Assembly (NCBI GenBank): GCA_963989245.1
Contig: OZ022339.1
Span: forward strand, 96,784,832 to 96,848,831
Length of the DNA stretch: 64,000 bases
Direction: 5' to 3'
Origin: Nansenia antarctica
Lineage: Eukaryota; Chordata; Actinopteri; Argentiniformes; Microstomatidae
The notes beneath the pieces were generated by a model that saw only the letters and a program-made list of their open reading frames with translations, ran no database searches and was not told the origin of the DNA. Each line of letters opens with the position of its first letter. Within the stretch, counting starts at the first letter, position 1. Below, piece by piece: positions 11,989-22,623 of the stretch. Made by a program: the position numbers and the translations under genes.

Positions 11989-13544
11989 TTCAGCAACAAT
12001 ACAGCAACTCACATTGAATTTTATTACACAATTAACTCAACCGAACGACTCGAATAATGTTTAAAACAGACAGCTTTCATCGTTTGCTGTTGCTAGGGTG
12101 AGATTTTCTTCCCAGCATGCAAAAGCCGAACCTTTTTTACTCTGCAGAAAATGTCTGTGGAACCTTCAACAGTTCGAACAAGCAAGGAACGTAACGCCAT
12201 CGCCATCTGTCGGTCTGGAGAAAACCTTGCAGTCCCTGTAGGTGATTGTAATGACAATTCCCCCAAAGTAGAAAATGACCGCAGGTAGCTTAAGCGAGGG
12301 GCTATTGTCGTTGTTAGCCATGCACGATTGATTTGATCATGTACACGTTTAACTGCTATATGTAGCTTTTGTTTATTGCAACATCAATGAAAGCTTCCCG
12401 TTATGAAGTTTTCCAAATTGTCTGAGCATCTGTCTTTCATCTGGTGTGCACACGTCCTCCATTTGGAGACCCTCTTCCTCGAACCAGCAGGTGATCGATT
12501 TGAAACCAATTACACCTATTACTGTCTATTTAAATCACATGCTAAGTGAATGCACATTTGCACAAGAGCCAAAACATGTGAAAGGACACCATTCCCTAAT
12601 AGGACAAGGCAGAGGGAATTACCTAACATCAGTAGTCAGCAACTTTGCTTGACATCAATAGCAGCGCCTGAACGCTGTCAAACTATTATGTCAGAAGGCA
12701 CATCCTCTCATATCACAGGCTGTATGTTTGTTCAGTGTAATATGGTTCCCATTATTTCAATGACTTAAATAAGGGACCAAAAACAGTGGACAGAGAACTG
12801 ACTAAACAGTATATACATATCTCTCTGAGGGTTTGTGAATTCTGAAAAAGCTGTCATCATCAATTTCATTAAAAAATCAAAAAAAAATCAAAGGGAGATC
12901 AAACCGTCAAGTGTTGCACTTGTTGTTTCACTCCAGCAAGTGGGTGGTTTTGGTCTACTTTAGCAGCATTTAGGTTTTAGTTTAGGCTGGATTGGTAGAC
13001 TGCAGCTGCCTCTTTTTCAAATGGTGCAGCAGGTTTGATGGATGTCTTGACTGAAGGGTCACTGAGGTCACGAGGAAGGATGACATTGGACATGGACTGT
13101 GAGGTCAATAATAATGTAAATAATGTGAACCTAACTTGCTGATTTTGTCATTTCACTCACAGGGAATTTGCTTGCCTGAGCAACATTCAAGTCTCCAATT
13201 ATGTGACAGGTGATGTCATGTTTGCACATACACTGGGAACTGTCTCCCCTAGCAACAGAAGATCTCTTCTGAGAAGTGCAGAGATTACAAAAACGGAGAC
13301 GCTTGGTCTACATTTCCGCCTCTATAGCCAGTAAGAAAATGTCACGTGCATGGAACAGCTGAAACCAATAAGCGTCTTCATGTAATGCTTTAAATAGAGA
13401 GAAATATTTACATTTTGAATCCATGCATGCATACTATCCCGTGCATGCATACTATCCCATACATGTATTGTATGATGGCTTATAGCCTACTGTGTAACTT
13501 AGTCAATGAGATGTGCTGGTTTTTGAAGAACATTGCCCAAAATA
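11989..13544. other. Intergenic between divergent kifap3 and ntmt2 copy A
   Basis: Holds the kifap3 5' UTR and promoter next to 11988. A 45-codon open frame starting at 12151 matches nothing I know. The rest shows no gene or clear repeat. Confidence 0.6.
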
Positions 13545-14012
13545 CTATGTATACAAACATGAGAAGACGCTGCTAAAAATAACTGTAACACTATACGGCT
13601 ATGAGGGATAGGGTGGACGTATGGTCCCTCTTGTGTGCTTCTGGTGTTTCAGATTGGAAGTTGCCACTGCATGCCTGTTCGTCTTCAGGGAGTAGGCTGT
13701 TTCTGAAACAGATAGCCACCCTCCCTCATCCCCCCCCAAGCAAAGGACCAAACAGGTCATCTGTAAAGCCAGGGCCGTTTTCAGCACTGCCCCAAGAAAG
13801 AGATCACTGTCCTTCACCCACAGCCAAGCTGCCAGAGACTTAGCAGAGACCCACAGATATAGCAGCAGCAGTAGCAGCCAGCAGTGTACCATACCGACCA
13901 CTGTCAGTCTGTCACACACACTTGCCCAGTTGGTCAGTCACACAACTGCCCGGGTTCACACACGCTTCACACAGTACTGCTTCCTGCGCTGCTCACACAC
14001 ACAGGGCTAGAC

Positions 14013-17000
14013 ATGTCGGTCCCTCCGCCGCCGCCTAACATGGAGTACAAGGGCACTGCGTATGACGAGGCGTTCCGGGACCGCTGGAAGGAGACTGATA
14101 AATCCATGTGTCGCCACAGTATGTCCTTTCACCTGCACCACGTCCTCAGGAATGACTTCTTCGCCAGCTACCTATATCTGCTGGAGCAGACACCCCTGGG
14201 TATGGAGAGGGGAGAGGGGCAAGACCCAGCAGCTCTATGGGCTAAGTTAGGGGGGACTGGTGGTGTGTGCTTGTATGTTTTCTATCTAGTGGATTGCATC
14301 ATACAAAATCCTACCCAGTGTATGTTAATTTGTCCCAAAATCTATGGACCCATAAATGTGCACTGGATGGGTCTTTTGTATGATAACATGATTCTGCCCA
14401 CAGCCCATACATTAGCTTTATAATGTCCATGATGTCTGTTGTATGATTCAGGTCCAAATGATATGAAATGATAATCTAATGTTGACAATATGAGACAGAC
14501 GTTCTCCCCCAAATTGTTTTGGTTAATATGACAGATGCAACTTGGTTAATATGACAGATGCAAAATATATAAGAAAGTGAGTGAAAATGATTTAGGATCC
14601 TATGTGACTTACCCTTACCTAACCCTTTCTTTAAACCTATTTGAGGAGGCTTCAAATCTGACTGACTCAAGCCCCATTAATAGCCTGGTATGTAAAGTAT
14701 GTTCTACCACTCACTCAAGGATCATGACTGTCAGTGTTTACGATTACTTACAAGAGGCTGTGAAATGTAATGAGATTAATAAATACATTTACAGATACTC
14801 TGGTAGAGAATGTTTTGTTTTTCTTGAAGGAAAACCAGTAGCTATCCCCATTCCTTCCAGTAGCCTCTCCATTCCTTCTCTACATCAAGAGGAGGCTTCT
14901 GTGTAGCAACCTTGCTATTCATAGATAAAGAACAGTGGCTAGTAAGGTTAAGGTTTTGTGATTTAGTACAGAGTGTGTTATTGTCCAAACAGTTGGAAGG
15001 ACACCCACTGGCTAGTAACACAGCCCTCCCTCTAATGGGTGGGTGATATGGAAAGGTAGAGTGGCACTTAATTGGCAAAACAAAACCTGAAGACATATTC
15101 CTCTCACTCTCTCGCTCTCTCTTCCTTCCATCTTAGTCTTGACGGATGTTACTATTCTTTTCCTGCATTTGAGAGCCTCCCTATAGGGTTAGGGTTCAGA
15201 ATAAAGTCTCTCTGCCAAACTTGACAAAGAGTTGTACTTACTTACTTACTTACTCCTCTTCATCCCCTGTGGGACATATAAGGCTTCAATGAGCTCTCTC
15301 CATTGCATTTTGTCTTTGGCAGCATGCTGTGTCCCTCCCCATGGCAGGTTCATCTGTTCCAGCTCTTGTGTCTCAGTTCTGCGCCAGGTGGTTTTGGGCC
15401 TCCCAGGTTTTCTTTTGCCTGGTGGTGTCCAGTCCATCTTAAGGCAACTTTTGTGATCCAGTCCTAGCCATCCCAAACGTCTGTGTGTAATTTCCTTGGT
15501 GATGCTCCGGCTACCTGTTTTCTTGTACAGTTGATGGTTGGAGATTTTGTTAGGCCAAAAGATCTGGCATATTTGTCTACGGCATCCGTTGTTTTGCCGC
15601 TGTTTTGACCACTCGCCAGCTCTCTGAACCATACAGCAGAACAGACTCGACATTGCTGTTATACAAGAGCGTCTTCATTTTAAGACTGTATTGCTTGGAC
15701 CTACTTGAGTTGTAGGCATGTATGATCTGCTTGTGCACTTGGTTTTAACCCTGAATTGTCTTGAGGTGACCTTTCAAATCCCTTGCCTTGATCTCTGCCC
15801 CGTCTGATGCATTGTGGAGAGAATCCAGCTGGAACATGGATGACTTCATAATGAGGGAGCAATGTTGAATAATGGTGTCATACATTTTATGACCGCGTGT
15901 ATCTTGCTGGCACACACACAGGCCCCACACGATCCCCACCCGCTGCGAACGCTTCATTTAAGCTTTGATAAATGTGTGTTGACTCTATTGGACTTAATTG
16001 AGCTCAGAACTAGTGCCGCAAAAGGTCCTCAAAAAGTATTTTTTACACAAACTGAGAAAAATGATCGGCCTGCCAACCAGGAATGGCGCCAGAACCAACA
16101 CGTTGGGTGGGCAAGGCCGGCTTCGTCAACAGAGATCAGCTCATACCACAGCAGACCACAGCTCATACCACAGCTGATCATGAGGTTAGAAAAGACAAAT
16201 GCTCCTGTATTCATAGGAGCATTTAGTTATAGTCTTAGAAACTGTGTTCTTCCTGCATCTCCCACCAGATTATCAGCTATGCTGTTCCGATGCCTCTCCC
16301 CAGCACCCCTGCTCCCCCAGTTTGACTTCTGCTCTGTTCTGTCCTGTGTGTGTCACTGTCCAACAGTCAAACTCTTCGCCGTCACCTGTGAGTACATTGA
16401 AGGAGAGAAGCAGTTCTACTACAGGGCGCGGAAATTCTATGAGGATGTCCCTGCGTCAGAGGAGGGAATGATGGGAGATTATGTGGACATCTCTCATGTC
16501 GACCTAGAAGGTTCCAGGAACTTTCTGAGTAGGTTTGTGGGGGTAAGAGTACTGTGCCACTGAAATGATACTTGTGCTCTGTGTTTAGTTCATTTCTGGC
16601 TTTGATGGGAAAATGGGTGTTATAGTCCTGGCTGAATACAATGTCAACTATAGTCAGTGTTTACTGTTATTTGTACAGTCACAATAATACAGTATTCATA
16701 CTGTCCAAGTGTGGATATTTATGTCATCTATTTATGACACAAAACGAATCATCTTAAGTTTATAAAAAGACCTCCTCACCTTCTCCTCTACAAACACATC
16801 TAATGGTCTTCATGACCTTATTCCAGCTCTACACAAACACACTCATGTAGCCCATCTGACCCTTAGCCTTTCAACCTTCTGTACCCTGAGGTAATGTTAG
16901 ACTTGCTCCTCGACATGATATATACGCTTACAAGAGTCACCAGTGTCATGGTATTACTGCCCAGTATCTTGATACTGTATCATGGAGAAGAGATGATACA

Positions 17001-18189
17001 TCAGTTGTGATGATGACCAGACCTACTTTATATATCGCTCTATCCACTGTCATTATAACACTCAGTATTCAAACATTTCTGTCACTCAACATCAAAGTGA
17101 GACAATTCCTTTGTCTCAATGAGTTTACCATGGTCATATTGGCCGATCAGGGGAAGAGATTTCTGTAGGGGGGGGGGGCAGATTTGGTTTCTCCCCCTTC
17201 AGCCTCAGGGTGACTTTGACTATGATGCTTGTACTGTAGGTAACAGACAGTTCGTGAGCTTAGAATTATAAGGTTCTATCTCCGTTTAAGGTAGTTCAGA
17301 GATATTGAGCGTCAAAGTTTTTACATTCCATTATGTTTTGTGAGATGGAACCTTTGTATTTGATTAATTACTAACTCAAACATTTTAACATTTTAAAAAT
17401 AACACCACACAGACTTTAATAAACACCTAATGGATCAGATTATGTAAAAAACAAACTTTTGACAAAAATGGACATAGAACCTTATAATTCTAACGTCACG
17501 AGTTGTTACAGCAAACATTATGTAACCCAAAGGCTGGCTTTGTGCCCTCTATAACCTGACAATGGTTGCCAGATCCTCACACAAATCCCTCTCAAATCTG
17601 AACTGGTCATATGTCGTGCAAGCAAGAAACATCCATCCAGAAGACGGCAGAAGAAAGTCGACACACACGACACACCATCCCCTCTTTAAACTCTGCGGTG
17701 TCGTTGAACCGTGTCTGGGTTGTGATCCTGACAACTACATTAAAACTTAGCACAGTGGAGAGATTTAGAGTGCACCCAGGTTAAGCTGCAGTACATGCAA
17801 GGAGAGCAATATGGCAGTAATTCACTAAACCAGGAAGCCTTTTCTAACAACCAACAGAGTTCCTCAGGCCCCATCTTTCATACAATCACAGATGGACCTA
17901 CGACCCCCTCGTTCCTTTGGGGAGAGAGGGAGGGGGGAGGGAGAGTGGAGAGGTCAGAATACAGAAGAAAGGGAGGCTTCTTTTGTTCTTTCATGTCAAA
18001 GTTCACAGGTTCACAATCCTGAGGTAGGGTGCTTGTTACTGCTCTCTGTGCTTTTGACTTCCAAAGGCCACACATCTGGTGTAGGGAACAAAACATACAG
18101 TATCTGTATGGTAACATGCACAAAGTAACCTTTATGTACTTGCTTGTGTGTTTGTTGATGTTTACACTGTTATCATGTGTTTCAACACC

Positions 18190-18236
<47 letters not shown>

Positions 18237-18516
18237 ATGTTCCTCCTCTGTCTTCAGGGTCCAGGTAAGGCCGATACCAAGTGTGCCCTGGACTGTGGTT
18301 GTGGGATAGGGCGCGTGTCTAAGGGCGTCCTCATGCCTGTGTTTGAAACCATGGAGTTGGCAGACATGATGGAGGAGTTCCTGCTCCATGCCCACGAGAC
18401 TTACCTCGGCGATGACGCTGACCGGGTCGAAACCTACTACTGCTACAGCCTGAAGGATCTAACCATGCCCAAAAAGAAGTATGATGTCATCTGGATGCAG
18501 TGGGTTTCATGTAAGT

Positions 18517-18559
<43 letters not shown>

Positions 18560-19221
18560 TGCATTTAGAACTATACATTGCAACCATATGATATGTCAGA
18601 GCTCCTTACAGAATTTTCTCAGTGTGGTGTGTCGTAATGCCAAGTGGTGAATGAAGAAGCTCTGCCCAGTTCCTCAGTCTTATTTTAGGAGAGACAAGCA
18701 TTGATTTCTCATTTCCTGAATGTTGCCTCGGTAGAGTCTTTACTGCCTTGTTTGGTTTCCTCCACTCAAGTCCCACATCAGATGGTGAAACCTGTCGCCT
18801 TCAGTGTATGAATATGAGGGAACTTGATGAAGAAGACAGCTCTGAAGATCAAGGGAGGGATATACTGTATCAGCCAGCCAACCAGACAGTGGGTTCTACA
18901 TGCCTTCATCCCAAACCACTCGTCCTGATTGGTTGTTTTGTGTTGCATTTTGTCCTGTCTCCAGGTCACATGACTGACAAGGACCTGATGGAGTTCCTGA
19001 TGCGCTGTAAGAAGAGCCTGCGGCCCAACGGGGTGATCATCATGAAGGAGAACATGGCGCGGCAGGGCTCCAAGCTGGACCCCATTGACAGCAGCCTTAC
19101 CCGCCACCTGGACATCATGAAAAACATCATCTTCAAGGCTGGTCTGGAGGTCCTTGCTGTGGAGAAGCAGGAGGGCTTCCCCGATGCCATCGTCCCTGTG
19201 TGGATGGTCGCCATGCAGTAG
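14013..19221 (+). CDS. ntmt2: N-terminal Xaa-Pro-Lys N-methyltransferase 2, copy A
   Basis: SAM-dependent alpha-N-terminal methyltransferase of the NTMT/METTL11 family, which methylates X-Pro-Lys N-termini. Exons 14013-14199, 16367-16542, 18258-18510 and 18965-19221 join in phase to 290 residues. The start is the ATG of MSVPPPPPNMEYKG. CRHSMSFHLHHVLRNDFF in exon 1 matches NTMT2 rather than NTMT1, which lacks this N-terminal extension. The SAM-binding loop LDCGCGIGRVSK is at about residues 132-143. Residues equivalent to NTMT1 His140, Asn168, Asp177 and Asp180 are present (His207 in CHMTDKD, Asn235 in MKEN, Asp244 and Asp247 in LDPIDSS), so the catalytic set looks intact. A Cys replaces the Gly of the mammalian SGHLTD motif at the exon 3/4 junction. 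First of two tandem copies, just upstream of the IFIT gene. Exon 3 is closely bracketed by (GT)n runs. Confidence 0.93.
15228..15717 (-). mobile_element. 5'-truncated non-LTR retrotransposon (ORF2 C-terminus), ntmt2-A intron 1
   Basis: The minus strand encodes the end of an endonuclease-reverse transcriptase: RKPGRPKTTWRRTETQELEQ and AKDKMQWRELIEAL are the typical C-terminal block. A tail of (AAGT)n type sits at 15234-15254. The matching intron of copy B has only about 90 unrelated bases here. The clade (RTE- or Rex-like) is uncertain. Confidence 0.8.
17253..17500. mobile_element. Short inverted-repeat element, family 2, copy 2 (ntmt2-A intron 2)
   Basis: Same ends (CGTGAGCTTAGAATTATAAG / ATAATTCTAACGTCACG). 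Flanked by AGTT on both sides (17249-17252, 17501-17504). The equivalent site in ntmt2-B (around 32075-32090, ACAGACACGTGTTAGAGC) lacks the element. Confidence 0.9.
18192..18233 (+). repeat. (GT)n directly upstream of ntmt2-A exon 3
   Basis: Uninterrupted GT run ending about 25 bases before the exon 3 acceptor at 18257. Confidence 0.95.
18519..18558 (+). repeat. (GT)n directly downstream of ntmt2-A exon 3 donor
   Basis: GT run beginning eight bases after the exon 3 donor (GTAAGTACGTGTG...). The same arrangement occurs in copy B. Confidence 0.95.
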
Positions 19222-19259
19222 AGAAACGCCATCGTCCCTGGGTGGATGATGGACAGCAG
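19186..19259 (+). repeat. ntmt2: 42-bp tandem repeat across the ntmt2-A stop codon
   Basis: Unit 1 (19186-19227) encodes AIVPVWMVAMQ and the TAG stop plus GAGAAAC. Unit 2 begins at 19228 with GCCATCGTCCCTGGGTGGAT and decays after about 32 bases. Confidence 0.85.
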
Positions 19260-19423
19260 AAAAACAAAAACAGTTACATTAAAAGGACATAAACTCTATG
19301 ACACACTCTTGTACACTCACGACGCTTACAGTCACAACTACATGCAGAAAGAAGCGTATTACAAACACACACTTTTTCTTCAATGCAGACAGCTGTGTAT
19401 ATTAGTGTTGCTCTTTTTAAGGT

Positions 19424-21466
19424 ATTAAATAATAATAATAATAATACATTTTATTTAATAGCGCTTTTCAGACTCAAGGACACCTGACAGAGAAAAAAAC
19501 AAGAGAAGCAGGACAATAAACAACAAAAGAAACACAACAAACAAAAAGGCAGCTATGGGGGAGAGTGTTAGTCCGGACCCAAGCAATGCTGTATGAAGGC
19601 GAGTTGTAGAGTGTCCTATGTTGAGAGTGTCCACCAGCATTTGAGGGCTGGTGGAAGGGTGTTCCGCAGCTTGGGTGCAGCAACAAAAAGGCATGGTCGG
19701 CCAGTGTGCAACGCCTAGTGCGGATATGACTAGGATATCCGCATCGGAGGATCGGAGACTACGTGCAGGGGTGTAGAGTTGGAGTAGGTCAGTTAAGTAG
19801 GCAGGAGCCAGGCCATGGAGCGCCTTGAAGGTGAGGAGGAGGATCTTGAAGGAGATTCTATGTTTTATGGAGAGCCAGTGAAGTTGTTGTAGGATGGGGG
19901 TGTGAGGATACTGGCAGCTGAATTTTGGACATAATTGTAGCCGGTCCAGGTTCTTGCTAGAAACACTGAGAAGGACTCCATTGCAATAATCCAGACGGGA
20001 GGTGGCAAAAGCATGTATTAATATTTTGGCGGAGGTATCAGAGAGTGAGGGCTCGAGACAGGAGATGGTTTTGAGATGGAAGAAGGCAGACTTGGTGACT
20101 GATCGTATGTGTGGTTCAAAGGAGAGGGTCTGTTCCATCAAAACCCCCAGGTTCCTGACCTCCAAGGATGGGGCAGATGGAACAGCCGTCGATGGTGAGG
20201 ACGAGGTTACCGATCTTTTGAAGGAGGGTCTTCGGTGCAATGACCATGAGTTCCGTTTTATTGCTGTTGAGTTTGAGAAGGTTGGTGGTCATCCATTCTT
20301 TGATTTCATGGAGGCAGGAGATGAGAAAGGGGAGGGCGGAGGAGGGTTTCGTGTGGAGGTAGAGTTGGATGTCGTTGGCATATTTGTGGAATTTGAGGCC
20401 ATGTTTCAGAATGATTTTGCCCAGTGGGATGAGGTAGATGGTGAACAGTAGAGGGCCAAGAATGGAGCCTTGGGGGACGCCTTGTCTCACTGATGCTGCG
20501 GCGTATCTGGAACCCCCCAAGGGACACATACTGCCACCTGTTGGACAGGTATGATTTGAACCAAGCCAGGGGTGTTCCAGTGATGCCAAGGGTCGTCTCA
20601 AGTCGGTCCAGGAGGATGGTGTGTGAGATAGTATCAAAAGCCGTGGAAAGGTCGAGGAGAATGAGTATGTTGACATTACCATCATCAGCAGCCAAGAGAA
20701 GATCATTGACCACCTTGACCAGAGCTGTTTTGGTGCTGTGCTAGGCCCTGAATCCAGATTGTGGTGGTTCAAACAGTTGGTAGTGTGACATGTGGTTCTG
20801 GAGTTGAGAGGCAACTGCACATTCTAGGATCTTTCTGAGAAAGGGGAGGTTGGAGATGGGTCGGAAATTATTGATTAGTTTCAGTGCAGGGACGGAGCCA
20901 GTAAAGATAGTTGAGTTGATGATATCGATCATGAGGGGCCAGAGGACAGGCAGGCTAGCCTTCACCAGTGAAGTGGGCAAGGGGTCCAGGGAGCAGGTGG
21001 ACGGGCGGGAGCCAGAGACCAGCTTCATGATAGAGTCCATATCCACAGGGGAGAAGGCAGAGAGGGAACAGGGAGGTGGGGGTGGAGGAACAGTTGTGTC
21101 AGCCGGAAGGATAGATGGAGGATGAGGGGTGGGGAGCTTGAGCTGCTGACAGATGCCATCAATCTTACTTTGAAAGTAATCGAAGAACTTCTTGCAGAGC
21201 TCAGAGGACATGGAGTGAGTTGGAGTGAGGACATGGAGGGAGTTGTCAGGGGGCTGGAGGAGTCTATTAATGACTAGTGGATATCCAATTAGAGTACCGG
21301 TAATAGGATGATTTTGCTTGTGTGAGGGCAGATCTGTAGGTTGAAATGTGTTCTAGGTAGGCCTGGGAGTGAAAGGTCAGACCTGTTCTCTTGCAAAGTC
21401 TCTCCAACTGGTGTCCCCTGGCCCTCATGGCACGAAGCTCAGGTGTATACCAGGGGGCGGTTTAGT
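19424..21466 (-). mobile_element. 5'-truncated L2-like LINE after ntmt2-A
   Basis: The minus strand encodes, in several frames, a reverse transcriptase: upstream block WYTPELRAMRARGHQLERL, then NFRPISNLPFLRKILE, ILILLDLSTAFDTISH, GVPQGSILGPLLFTIYLIPL and a catalytic box reading YAND instead of YADD. The 3' end is AAAGCGCTATTAAATAAAATG followed by (ATT)n, as in teleost L2 elements. Frameshifts and the changed catalytic Asp make it dead. Confidence 0.9.
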
Positions 21467-21879
21467 TAATAGAATGTATTTCATACTGATGACTGATATT
21501 AATATGAATAATATTAGTAATATTGCAGATTTTATACTTTTTTTTTTTTTTTACAAAAAAATATTTGACATTGTGTACAATGTTTTGCTGATGTGGAAAT
21601 GTCAATGCCAATATCTACAGTAAATAAAGTGTATATTGTAGTGCACTGCTAACAGTATTTGTTGCATTGTGTATTTGCGTTGGTTAAATTACACATCCAT
21701 ACATAGACACTAATGTTTGTGTTTTGTCATACAGTCTTTTGCATTGGATCAGAGCTTGAATACCTTGTAGCAATATCAACATGATATTGTTATGATGCCG
21801 TAATCTTTGTGGTAGTGAGCTAGATATCACACAAAATGTTTACAGACAGGAACACATATTTAAGGCTTCAATTAACCTT

Positions 21880-22160
21880 ATACCCTCTCACTAGTGTGTT
21901 ATAACCTTTCACTGGTGTGTTATAACCTTTCACTGGTGTGTTATAACCTTTCACTAGTGTGTTATAACCTTTCACTGGTGTGTTATAACCTTTCACTGGT
22001 GTGTTATAACCTTTCACTGGTGTGTGTTATAACCTCTCACTGGTGTTTGTTAAAACCTTTCACTGGTGTGTTATAACCTTTCACTGGTGTGTTATAACCT
22101 TTCACTGGTGTGTTATAACCTTTCACTGGTGTGTGTTAAAACCTTTCACTGGTGTTTCTG
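21880..22160 (+). repeat. 21-bp minisatellite (about 13 units) abutting the IFIT promoter
   Basis: Tandem units of TTATAACCTTTCACTGGTGTG, mostly 21 bp with a few 23-bp variants. The final unit runs directly into the first interferon-response block. Each unit carries TTTCACT, on the other strand AGTGAAA, which resembles an IRF half-site. The array lies in the segment present in duplication unit A only. Confidence 0.9.
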
Positions 22161-22232
22161 TTTGCTAGAAATGAAACTCAGTCTAATGGCTGGCTGGAGA
22201 GTGTGGTTTCTGTTTCCTGAGAAACGAAACTC
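22154..22232 (+). promoter_or_regulatory. Duplicated interferon-response element block of the IFIT promoter
   Basis: Two related blocks about 51 bp apart (22154-22183 and 22205-22234) both read GTTTCTGTTT-C/G-C followed by GAAA-rich sequence ending in AAACTCAG. The second contains, on the minus strand, GGAAACAGAAACC (22217-22205), a good ISRE (GAAA-NN-GAAA). Next to it are TTCCTGAGAA (22214-22223), a GAS-like spacing, and GAAACGAAACT (22221-22231), two GAAA cores one base short of ISRE spacing. Position relative to the TATA box fits an IFIT core promoter. Function is inferred. Confidence 0.7.
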
Positions 22233-22242
22233 AGCCACAGAG

Positions 22243-22249
22243 TATAAAA
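22243..22249 (+). promoter_or_regulatory. TATA box of the IFIT gene
   Basis: TATAAAA eleven bases downstream of the second interferon-response block. It predicts a start near 22270-22280, ahead of the short first exon. Confidence 0.65.
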
Positions 22250-22271
22250 TCAGAATGGATGGGAAGTCTGC

Positions 22272-22356
22272 AACACACTTTTGCTGCAGCAACACAGAGA
22301 CAACAAAACAGATTACCTCCTGTAATCTCACCCAACAAGGGAAGAACTCTCTAAAG
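22272..22356 (+). other. Predicted non-coding first exon of the IFIT gene
   Basis: Sequence between the predicted start (about 30 bp after the TATA box) and a donor CTAAAG|GTACAG at 22356/22357. The 266-bp intron would run 22357-22622 and end in a T-rich tract and CAACCAG before the coding exon. A short first exon followed by one coding exon is the usual IFIT layout. The exact start is a guess. Confidence 0.55.
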
Positions 22357-22623
22357 GTACAGTTAGAATTCTGATACATAACATAATGATATAATTGGTG
22401 GCATTGGATCTATTGTAATGAAGATGTCAACCGAATTTACACAATGGGAATTAGGGTCTGAATGTAAGGTCTGAATATGCAGAATCTTTACATTATGTGT
22501 GTAATGGCAGATAAAGAAACGTATTACAGCATCTTATTTTACTGAACAAAATGAACAATTGTTTCTTTTTTTCAACAATTTGTTTACTTAATGCATGATT
22601 CTGATTTCTTTTTTTCAACCAGC

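Noticed and set aside
12151..12288. A 45-codon frame upstream of kifap3 on the plus strand
   Set aside because: No family resemblance and no splice partners; it could be chance in a promoter region.
20002..20744. Plus-strand open frames of up to 149 codons over 20.0-20.7 kb
   Set aside because: They are antisense to the L2 reverse transcriptase on the minus strand.
22591..22623. An upstream in-frame Met extending the IFIT protein by 11 residues
   Set aside because: It falls in the T-rich tract before a splice acceptor; the family start fits MDQTLKTRLEGL better.
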